A DNA stretch of 64,000 bases from Macrostomum hystrix (taxonomy: Eukaryota; Platyhelminthes; Macrostomidae): NCBI GenBank assembly GCA_950097015.1, contig CATNEN010000025.1, positions 9,171,001-9,235,000 on the forward strand, read 5' to 3'. The stretch's first letter is position 1. The number at the start of each line of letters is the position of its first letter. Positions 13,470 to 25,400 of the stretch are shown here, piece by piece. The notes beneath the pieces were generated by a model that worked only from the letters and a program-made list of their open reading frames with translations, searched no databases and was not told the DNA's origin. A program made the translations under genes and the position numbers.

Positions 13470-16400
13470 GTGAGTACACAGTGAGAGCCATGAGCTGACT
13501 AATTAATCTGAAGCATACTCTGCGCTAACAATCTGGAACTCAAGCTTGCCTTGAGAGGCGAGACAATTCTGCTCATTCCGCTGACTCCTGAGCACACACG
13601 CACACAGATGTGTACATCTGCCTTCTCCTTGACTTCTCCTTGTCAGGCCGTGTACATTTTCACAGTGCCTTAGGGTTTGGCCCTCAAGGGCATAAATTGC
13701 ACGACATGCCACCAAGCCTTCATTCAGCGGCTGAACCCCAAATGAATGTGGTCTCGCCACAGAATTGAGCTCAGGGACCTTGGTGCGAGAGAAAACGCGT
13801 TAACGGTTCTGCCACTCACCCCAGAATCTTGGCTAGAGCCGTAGCTAGAATCGAAGCAGGAGCCGTAGCTAGAATCGAAGCAGGAGCCGTAGCAAGAATC
13901 GAAGCTGGAGCCGTAGCTAGAATCGAAGCAGGAGCCGTAGCTAGAATCTAGAGCCATAGCTAGAATCACAGCTAGAGCCATAGCTAGAATCTAGAGCCAT
14001 AGCTAGAATCACAGCTAGAGCCGTAGCTAGAATCTAGAGCCATAGCTAGAATCACAGCTAGAGCCATAGCTAGAATCACAGCTATAGCCTTAGCTAGAAT
14101 CGCAGCTAGAGCCGTAGCTAGAATCGCAACTAGAATCGCAGCTAGAGACCATAGCTAGAATCGCAGCTAGAGACAATAGCTAGAATCGCAGCTAGAGACC
14201 ATAGCTAGAATCGCAGCTAGAGCCATAGCTAGAATCGCAGCAGAAGCCGTAGCTAGAACCGCAGCTGGAGCCGTAGCTAGAACCGCAGCAGGAGCCGTAG
14301 CAAGAATCGCAGCTAGAACCATAGCAAGAATCGCAGCTAGAGACCATAGCTAGAATCGCAGCTAGAGCCATAGATAGAATCGCAGCAGAAGCCGTAGCTA
14401 GAATCGCAGCTAGAGCCATAGCTAGAATCGCAGCTAGAATCGCAGCTAGAGACCATAGCTAGAATCGCAGCTAGAGCCATAGCTAGAATCGCAGCTAGAG
14501 CCATAGCTAGAATCGCAGCTAGAGCCATAGCTAGAATCGCAGCTAGAGCCATAGCTAGAATCGCAGCTAGAGCCATAGCTAGAATCGCAGGAGGAGCCTT
14601 AGCTAGAATCGCAGCTAGAGCCATAGCTAGAATCGCAGCTAGAGCCATAGCTAGAATCGCAGCTAGAGCCATAGCTAGAATCGCAGCTAGAGCCATAGCT
14701 AGAATCGCAGGAGGAGCCTTAGCTAGAATCGCAGCTAGAGCCATAGCTTGAAACGCAGCTAGAGCCATAGCTAGAATCGCAGCTAGAGCCATAGCTAGAA
14801 CCGCAGCTAGAGCCATAGCTAGAATCGCAGCTAGAGCCGTAGCTAGAATCGCAGCTAGAGACCATAGCTAAAATCGCAGCTAAAGCCGGAGCTAGAATCG
14901 AAGCTAGAATTGCAGCTAGAGACCATAGCAAGAATCGTAGCTAGAGACCATAGCTAGAATCGTAGCTAGAGACCATAGCTAGAATCGCAGCTAGAATCGT
15001 AGCTAGAGACCATAGCTAGAATCGCAGCTAGAATCGCAGCTAGAGACCAAAGCTAAAATCGCAGCTAGAGCCATAGCTAGAACCGCAGCAGGAGCCATAG
15101 CTAGAAACGCAGCTAGAGCCATAGCTAGAATCGCAGCTAGAGCCGTAGCTAGAATCGCAGCTAGAATCGCAGCTGGAGTTTTCCTAATTACTCGCAATGC
15201 ACTTTACCTAGCTGAATTTGTAACCATAAAGGCGCTAAAAACATTTCAGTATTGACCTGTGGGTGAGCCAGCTCTCAACGGATCTGACTAAATTTCGAAC
15301 TAGTCTTGGAGCTAAGCAAGTTGAAGATGTAAGTGTGAACTATGATTTATTTATCATTTATCGATGATAAACAGAAACTTTTAGTTTCCCTTTTCGGCTG
15401 AGAATCGAACTAACGACCTGTCGATCGAGGGCGAAAAGTTTCCTTTTATTTACTGGAACCCAAAAAGCATCTAAATAGAGAATCAACACAGCGGATGCAG
15501 CTGCGGTGTTGCTTGAAGGCTTCTAGTGGTAAAAATAAATTTCTTTTTTGGTCCAACTATAGGAGGACAACAACGCCGGATAGAGCGTGTATTGAAGAGC
15601 GCGTTAGAGAAGCCATCGATTGCAGGAAATGCGAACGCAGCCTCGCCCCTCTGCCTCACTCCCTCGTCATTTTAGTTTAGTCCCGGCTCGGGGTTAAGCA
15701 TTCCGCGAGAGCACCCTATAATTTCTGAACTCGCCGCGCCGCAATCAATCGATTTTCGAGGCCTCGCATCGCCCTCCCCCCTCCCCTGAGGCTGGGCCTT
15801 CCGCTCCTTCACCCTCTCTTAACCCTCAGTCTCTCCCTCATTGCTACACAATAACCCAAACCGCCAGATCTCATTTTATTATTGATAATGAGGCCGTGTG
15901 ATTGGCTTTGCGTAAAAGTGTCTTGTGTAATTTAGCAACAGTGGCGACTTACTAAATTAGTTCTTTCAGCTTATCAACTCGCGTTTTCTGTCTATCTTGT
16001 TATCTCTATCTGTCTATCCAGTCTTATATCTATCTACCAATCCTGTTTTCTCTATCTGTCTATCCTGTGTTATCTCTGTCTGTCTATCCAGTGTTATCTC
16101 TGTCTGTCTATCCAGTGTTATCTCTGTCTGTCTATCCAGTGCTATCTCTGTCTGTCTATCCAGTGTTATCTCTGTCTGTCTATCCAGTGTTATCTCTGTC
16201 TGTCTATCCTGTGTTATCTCTGTCTGTCTATCCTGTGTTATCTCTGTCTGTCTATCCAGTGTTATCTCTATCTGTCTATCCAGTGTTATCTCTGTCTGTC
16301 TATCCTGTGTTATCTCTGTCTGTCTATCCTGTGTTATCTCCGTCTGTCTATCCTGTGTTATCTAACGAAAGCTATCCTGTGTTATCTCTGTCTGTCTATC

Positions 16401-19400
16401 CTGTGTTATACAACTTACGAGATACTCGTATTTTAGAAGACTCCAAGTGGATCTACAATTTAGAATGGGGCAAATGAAATCTAGCTTAAAGTGCCGTGAT
16501 TTTAAGTAATTCTACTTATCTAATCCAAACTCAACTTCCACTTTTAAATAATTAAAACGCTTTCTGGCTGTCAAACTAAATGAAATTCAGGCATTTCAAT
16601 CTAACGGCTTAGCGCCCAGCGGCCTAGCGGAAGGCGAGGCCAGCGAGTTGTTGCAAACGGTGCGAGCTCGCCTGCAGAACCTGCTGTGGAAGAGCGAGAA
16701 CAATGTCAAGGTGAGACTGCGTGACCGAATTGCGGTTCGGGATGGCCTGATTGCAGGACCAAACTGCAGTTGGGAATGGCCTGATTGCAGGACCAAACTG
16801 CAGTTGGGAATGGCCTGATTGAAGGACCAAACTGCAGTTGGGAATGGCCTGATTGCAGGACCAAACTGCAGTTGGGAATGGCCTGATTGCAGGACCAAAC
16901 TGCAGTTGGGATTGGCTTGATTGCAGGACCAAACTGCAGTTGGGAATGGCTTGACTGCAGGACCAAACTGCAGTTGGGATTGGCTTGATTGCAGGACCAA
17001 ACTGCAGTTGGGAATGGCCTGATTGCAGGACCAAACTGCAGTTGGGAATGGCTTGATTGCAGGACCAAACTGCAGTTGGGAATGGCCTGATTGCAGGACC
17101 AAACTGCAGTTGGGATTGGCTTGATTGCAGGACCAAACTGCAGTTGGGAATGGCTTGACTGCAGGACCAAACTGCAGTTGGGATTGGCTTGATTGCAGGA
17201 CCAAACTGCAGTTGGGAATGGCCTGATTGCAGGACCAAACTGCAGTTGGGAATGGCTTGACTGCAGGACCAAACTGCAGTTGGGATTGGCTTGATTGCAG
17301 GACCAAACTGCAGTTGGGAATGGCCGGATTGCAGGACCAAACTGCAGTTGGGAATGGCCTGATTGCAGGACCAAACTGCAGTTGGGAATGGCCGGATTGC
17401 AGGACCAAACTGCAGTTGGGATTGGCTTGATTGCAGGACCAAACTGCAGTTGGGAATGGCCTGATTGCAGGACCAAACTGCAGTTTGGAATGGCCTGATT
17501 GCAGGACCAAACTGCAGTTGGGAATGGACTGATTGCAGGACCAAACTGCAGTTGGGAATGGCCTGATTGCAGGACCAAACTGCAGTTGGGAATGGCCTGA
17601 TTGCAGGACCAAACTGCAGTTGGGAATGGCCTGATTGCAGGACCAAACTGCAGTTGGGAATGGCCTGATTGAAGGACCAAACTGCAGTTGGGAATGGCCT
17701 GATTGCAGGTCCAAACTGCAGTTGGGAATGGCCTGATGCAGGACTAAACTGCAGTTCGGAATGGCCTGATTGCAGGACCAAACTGCAGTTGGGAATGGCC
17801 TGATTGAAGGACCAAACTGCAGTTGGGAATGGCCTGATTGCAGGACCATAACATACCTAGATTTTACCATAAAACTTGAAGCCATAATTGGGATTGGGAA
17901 TTGCAGAATATTCGCATCCAGGCGGAGAAGTCGTTCGCGAGCTACTCGCCACAGAATTATTCGGTGAGTTGCTGCTTTCGTATTTAACTTCTTTCTGGCG
18001 TTTTGCTTTGCCTTCTTGATTCAGTTACCTTGTTGCAACCGTATTTGCCATTTGACCGTAATGCCTAAAAATATCGAATGTCAAAAGAGTAATGAGCAAG
18101 CTATGAATGACCATATAGGGAAAGATCGATCAACGTATGATCAGAAGGGTAATGATCGATCTATGTGTGACTAGACTGGTAATGATCGATCTATGCATGA
18201 CTAGAGTGGTAATGATCGATCTATGCATGACTAGAGTGGTAATGATCGATCTATGCATGACTAGAGTGGTAATGATCGATCTATGGATGACTAGAGTGGT
18301 AATGATCGATCTATGGATGACTAGAGTGGTAATGATCGATCTATGCATGACTAGAGTGGTAATGATCGATCTATGCATGACTAGAGTGGTAATGATCGAT
18401 CTATGGATGACTAGAGTGGTAATGATCGATCTATGGATGACTAGAGTCGTAATGCTCGATCTATGGATGACTAGAGTGGTAATGCTCGATCTATGGATGA
18501 CTAGAGTGGTAATGATCGATCTATGCATGACTAGAGTGGTAATGATCGATCTATGCATGACTAGAGTGGTAATGATCGATCTATGCATGACTAGAGTGGT
18601 AATGATCGATCTATGCATGACTAGAGTGGTAATGATCGATCTATGCATGACTAGAGTGGTAATGATCGATCTATGCATGACTAGAGTGGTAATGATCGAT
18701 CTATGGATGACTAGAGTGGTAATGATCGATCTATGGATGACTAGAGTGGTAATGATCGATCTATGGATGACTAGAGTGGTAATGATCGATCTGCATATGA
18801 TCAAAACGTTCAAAACGTAAAGTTTATTTTTACATAGGTAATGATCTTAATCTTAATGACCAGAAGTACAATGGTCGAACTATGAATGAATAGAAGGGTT
18901 TTGATGTATATTTGGCATGACCAGAGCAGTGTACCGTATTTTTCTGTTTTGCTACAGAATTTAGAAGGCTGGTTGATTTTTCTGAAAATTTCCGAACCGG
19001 CAAAAGTTTATGTAGCAGTTCGGTGGCTATTAAAAGTTCACTGAAGATCAATAACACAAAATGATTTATGTAAGCCTTTGACTTTGAAGTAGGCTCAAGT
19101 GATTGATGAATTGGCAATTCGATTGATGCCTTAAACTAACATTGAGAAATGATTACAATGTCTAGAGGATTACGGATATAATTTTGAGGAAGCAATGCGT
19201 CACTAAAACATTCAGAGCACATAGAAAACATAAGCGAAACCAAAAATACGAGCTTTCTAAAGGCTTACCAAAATCCAACGCTTCAAAAGGCTGTGTACAA
19301 CTGTTCAGTCCATGGACTGGCAAGGTACCCATTTTACAACAACAACAACAACACAACAAAGTACGCTGTCAGGTGGAAAAGGCAGCGTTACAGTGCACGC

Positions 19401-22400
19401 TTCAGAGCCTGGGCGCAAACAAAGGCCGCACCGCCGGCAGTGTCCGGGGCGCCAGCATCGGCCAGCAGGCAGTCGACGAAACGCCGAGTTCGGGCCTGGC
19501 CGCGCCGGTAGGGTGCCTGCAGCGTTAGCAGCAGCACCTCCTGCACCGGCTGCGGGCAGTAGGACTCGGCGCGGATGATGTGGCCTGCAAGCTGGAGTCG
19601 CCGAAGTCGCAGCAGTTCACTCGGACGGGCCAGGCCGGCGCGACGATAGAGTGCCGCGTTAGTGATCCGCTCGTCGCTGATCTTAAAGGCGGCACGCAGC
19701 AGGCCAGCGTGCGCCACGTTGACTTGCTGTTCTAGCGAATCAGTCAGCGTCCACGTCTCGGCGTTGTACAACAGGACGGTCTCGACCACCGCCTGGAATA
19801 GCGCCGCCCTCTGGCGATCAGGTAGGGCCTCGGACTGCAGGACCGCCCTCACAGAACGAAAGGCAGCCCAAGCGTACCGGCGGCGACGCCGCAGATCTTC
19901 GCGGACGTCAGGTACCAGACCGCCGAGGTAGACGAACTGCTGACAGCGCGGAAGCTCCGTTACCTGCCCGTCAGCGCTTCGGCAGAAAATTGCGGCCTCG
20001 ATGTCGCCCGGCACGCAGAGCACAACGGTCTTCTTCGTGTTGACCAACAGGCCGACGCTCGCTGCAGCGCTAATCAGCTTATCCAGCTGGCGCTGGGCGT
20101 CCTCTACGGTCGAGGACAGCAGGGCGAGGTCATCGGCGTAGCCAAGCACGCTGAGCCGCTTCTCCGGTTGACGTCGACCCACGCGTCGCCGCAGTAGGAA
20201 GCCGTCTTCATCGGTAGGAAGAGCAGTTCGTAGCACCCAGTCAAGCACCAGGACGAACAGGAACGGCGCTAGAGTGTCCCCCTGGAGCACCCCGGAGGAT
20301 GTCTCGAAGGGGTCCGACAGGCCGTCCGGCGTCATCACAGCTGCTCTCGTAGCACAGTACAACGCCATGATGGCGGAGATCAGCTGTTCTGGCACATGAT
20401 ACGCGCGGAGCACATGTGGGAGCGCAGCCCTCGCAACCGAGTCGAAAGCCTTCATGAAGTCAATGAAGACAACGATCAGGTCCAGCTGGCGCGTGCGCGC
20501 CTCCTCGATGATTCGGCGAAGAGCTAGGATCTGCGTCACTGCGCCACGGTGGGGCCGAAACCCGTTCTGCTCAGGTCGCAGGTAGGGATCCAGCACGGGT
20601 TGCAACCGCGATAGCAGCATCCGGTTGAACAACTTCGCAGCACAGGATTGCAGGCAGATGCCTCGGTGCTCGTCTAGCCGCGTAGTGCCCGGCTTCTTTG
20701 GAATGGCGATGATGTGCGCCATGGTCCACTCAGTGGGTGCCACCTCACCGGAGAGCACGCGGTTCATCACACGGGCGACCTCACTGGCCACACAGTGGAT
20801 GCGCAGCGCCTCGATGGGCACCTCGTCCGGACCCAGCGCCTTGCCGCCCGGCGTCTTCTGGGCGAGCATTAAGACTTCAGCCATGGTGACTGGTGCAACG
20901 TTAAAACTGTCCTCTGACGGCAACGGCGTCTCTGGCGGCAGCGTCAGGATGTTGGGCAGCGGGGGTGGCGGCGCGTTGACTATGGCGGCGAAGAACTCGC
21001 GTAGCTCGTTTCTGCGCTCATCTGCAGTGTCGCCTGCCAGATTCAGTTGGATGCGCCGCTTCCGCCCTGTCAGAGCATTAATGGCGGACCAGGCCACGCG
21101 CCCTCTGGCGTCGGGCCCAGCGGCAGAGACGGCCCTGACAACTTCATCAACTGCGGCTTGCTGCCGCTGCAGATAGACAGACGCCAGAGCCTCCTCCGCC
21201 TCGCGAGTAGGTCGCCTGCTCAGACGGAGCTCTTCCAGATCTTCCCTCGCTTGCTGAATCGCGGGGTCGTCTTGCCAGACCGGCTGCCCACGCTGGGCCG
21301 GTTGCATCAACGGGACCGCTTGTTCCGCGGCGGCTCGTACTGCGGCGCTCACATCCGCGTACTCGGCACCTCCACGCTTGCCGCCGAGCGCAGTGATGAA
21401 GGCGCTAGCGAAGTGGCAGTGCGTTCCGGCGTCTTTGAGAGCGCGGTAGTAGCGCCGCGGTGGCCGCTTTGGCGGACGGTAGAGCGGATCGCGTAGCTCG
21501 AGGTCGCAGATGAGTAGCCGATGATCGGATCGCAGAGCCAGCGGCGTAATAGTGCGGCAGTTGATAGCGCGGCGGCGCTCACGGGAGCGCAGAAGCACGT
21601 GATCGATCAGTGCTAGCCTCCGTGTAGCGAACCGGCCACGCGCGTTCCGCCGCCTCCGTTTGCAGCCCACGAAAGTCGCGAGCCTGCTTGGTGGCTTGCG
21701 GAAGCGGGTGTTGGCCGACACCATATCCTGCCTCTCCAGGAAGTCCTCCAGCGCCTGGGTGTTGCCGTTCTCGCGGGGCGTCACAAACAGCGACCGCTCG
21801 GACCTACGCGGAACCGCGTTTAGGTCTCCGAGTACGATCACCGTGTCGCGCTGCGAAGTCTCCTCCACGCGCGCAGAGAGCTGCTCGAAGAAGTCCTGAG
21901 CCTCATCTGGGCGGGTGGCAGGTGGCGCGTACACGCAGAACAGGCGAGCATTCCGGCCGCGAAGCCGGACGTCTACCCGAAGCATCCGGGGGGACAGGGA
22001 AGAGCAGCGATAGCTCTGCTGCAGTCTCGGGCCGATCAGTGCTCCAACTCCTCCACGGCCTCGTTGATCCGCTGAGGTGTACCAGAGTGTCCAACCGGAG
22101 CCCAGGTCCTCACAGTGAAGTCCAGGCTCGGCTCTGATAGACACCTCCTGAAGTGCGATGACATCACAGCTGAGGTCGAGCGCTAGCTTCGCCAGCAACC
22201 CTCTCCGCCAGGCGGCCTTGAGAGTGCGGCAGTTCAGCGTCCCGACTCGAAGTGTGCCCTGTGGTACAGCTGGGGCTCGGTAGTGTTGAGCCTCATGGTC
22301 TCCGGCGCCGCACAGAAGACCCAGATGGACTCGCATGGCAGCAGCTCGGCGCGCGGCGCCACGTTGCCGGCCTCGCCGGTTTCGCTCGCGTCGGCGCTCA

Positions 22401-25400
22401 ACTCGCCGGTGCGCGCTCCGCTGCCCCCGCTTTGTCCTGCCGCTGTTGGCCGCCGCAGCAGTTAAGCGCGGCTCACCGTCTTGACCACGAGGAGGTCGCG
22501 GCATTTATCTGCACCGATGTGCAAATAAGTTAAGACTGCAAATAAGTTAAGACTGCAAATAAGTTAAGACAAATTTGCATTTTACAACATAGTGAACTGA
22601 AGCGACATCGCAGCCACCTCCAAACTCACCTGTTCCAGTGCCCGGATTTCACAACTTTCCCCTACCTTCGAGCCGCCGCCATCGACAAGAAGGAGACGAC
22701 GGCGCACGGCGACGCCGCTTCGTCGATTCCCGCCCCCTCTGGGCAGCCGCCGTTGTACACAACTAGTTCAACAACCGCTCCGCCAGTTCCCACCGGCCCA
22801 GTGGACTACTGTGTTCAGCAGGCCACCCTTGAGTTGACGCCAGACCCAAGACTGTACGATGTTGAAACTAATCGACGGAATTCCACTTCGCATGTGCCGC
22901 CAAATATCTACGATTCTTGTGAGTACGGATGCTTGTGAGTACGGGTGCTTGTGAGTACGGATGCTTGTGAGTACGGATGCTTGTGAGTACGGATGCTTGT
23001 GAGTACGGATGCTTGTGAGTACGGGTGCTTGTGAGTACGGATGCTTGTGAGTACGGATGCTTGTGAGTACGGATGCTTGTGAGTACGGATGCTTGTGAGT
23101 ACGGAGAGTGTACGAATGTGGAGTGTGGACTCGCCAAAGAATCGAACTCGGGACCTTGGCATAATGTCAATTTAAAAAAATTAGAAGTGCTTGTCGAGTG
23201 CAATCACCTGATTTCTTGTCAGCCAACGAGATTTTAAACGTTGCAAACTGGACCAGCAGTCTGGACGATGTGTTCATCGCCAATGCGCAGTCTGACTCCA
23301 CGCTGAAGTGGCAGTACTTCGGCACCACCGAGGGTATGTTCAAGATCTACCCCGGCATCCAGTGGTATGTTCAGACTAAATTCTACACTAGAAAGGATGT
23401 GGACATGCCGATAGACATGTTTGATTGCAGGACCCAGTACTGGTGAGTTGTATGATCAATTCTGCTTCATTCGAATATGAACTAAAATTTAGGATGCAAT
23501 CACAACGATAGCGAAACCCCATCCAGGTATCTGCTAGCGGCCACCTACCCTAAAGACATGGTGATTCTGATTGATAATAGCGGATCCATGAAGGGCAGAG
23601 GATCGATAATGGCTAACAAGACTCTGACTGAGATTCTGCACACTCTCAATGTTAACGACTTCTTCAATGTTGTCATGGTGAGTTGGCTTAGTTCAGCTTT
23701 GAGCACAACTCAAAGGTGCTGCATGTTTGGTGAATGACAAATCAATGATAAAAGTGAAGGACTTGTATTAGACTAAATCGTGTGATTTCGCTGACTCCTG
23801 TGCACACACTCACACAGGTGTGTACATCTGCCCTGACTTTCTGATCGTCAGGCAGGGTACATTTTCACAGTGCCTTGGAGATTGGCCCTCAGGGCTTAAA
23901 TTGCTCGACAAGCCGCCTTAAGTATTCTCTCCGCGGCTGCGCCCCAGATGAACTTGGCCTAGCTGAGGAATCGAGCTCAGGGACCTTACCCCCGAGTGGA
24001 ATGACTTAGTAGGTCATCCTAAATTCGTATTACAGTTCATGAACATGTCCGTCAAGTACATCTCGGAAGCCTTCAATCGCACCATGCTGCAAGCAACGGA
24101 GATGAACAAAAATGTGAGTTATTGATGCTTATTTAATATTTATAATAAGAAACTAGCATTTTTACTATAAGTAGTATAATCAAGAACTTAGTTATAACTT
24201 TACAGAAAGTGATGGAGCTGATCAGCCAGGACGAGGAGAAGAACCCGGCCGTGCGGCAGTTCTCACCGCAGGGCGTGTCAGATTTTCACCTGGCTCTGGT
24301 TGAAGCCTTCGAGCTGCTGCGCCTGGCTAAAAACCAATCAGCTAGTGGCTCGTCCGGTGGAGTGCAGACTATCATGCTCATCACGGACAGTGCGCCGGAG
24401 GAGTTTGTTGACGTCTTTCAGAAGTACAATCCGGATGTAAGCCGGAGATGCTTAACGTTGTGATTAGGTTGGTAGGGTTTGGGGTGGTGGGTTAGGGGTT
24501 GGTGGGTTAGGGAGTGGGTTAGGGAGTGGTGGGTTAGGGGATGGTGGGTTAGGGAGTGGTGGGTTAGGGGATGGTGGGTTTGGTAATGTGGGTTTGGGGG
24601 TGGGTTAGGGGGTGGGTTAGGGGGTGGGTTAGGGGATGGTGGGTCAGGGGATGGTGGGTTTGGGAATGTGGTTTAGGGGGTGGTGGGTTTGGTAATGTGG
24701 GTTATGGGGTGGTTTAGGGGGTGGTGGGTTTGGTAATTTGGGTTAGGGGGTGGTTTAGGGGGTGGGTTAGGGGATGGTGGGTCAGGGGATGGTGGGTCAG
24801 GGGATGGTGGGTCAGGGGATGGTGGGTTTGGGAATGTGGGTTAGGGGGTGGTGGGTTTAGAGGGTAGTCGGTTTGGGGTTGGTGGGAATGTGTCGCTCAC
24901 CCCGAATAGCCGGGGAACCTGGGCCAATCCGGTGCGAGGGAGTTAAAAGAAACAGCTTTCCCACTAAAACATTGAGGATTTAAATTTTCTATCCCCACCC
25001 CTGAAACCGCTAACTATCTGAAACAGCGTCAGATCCGTCTGTTCACCTTTCTGATTGGGCAAGAGGCCACAGATGAGGACACGGTGAAGGCCATGTCCTG
25101 CAACAATCGGGGCTACTTTGTACAAATTGCCACCCTGGCCGACGTCAAGGAGAACGTCCAGGTAAGAAGGCATCAATTTCATGAAAAACTGAGACTAAAC
25201 TACTACTAGTAGATTGCATCGGATGTGTGCTTTTGCCACACTGATAATTTAGTAAATTTAAACTGCTATGACAAATTTTTCGATGCGTGAACCATTGTGT
25301 GTCTATTGATCCATGTCACGTTTCATGTCACATGATGTACTTTGATAGAGTGGATGGTAAATTGCTGGTAAAAGTCTGGTGCCATTTCACTGAACAAGCA

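Noticed and set aside
24466-24880. Interstitial telomere tract
   Set aside because: TTAGGG occurs, but units are irregular (GGTGGG, GGGATGG mixed) and lie inside an intron. More likely a G-rich minisatellite.
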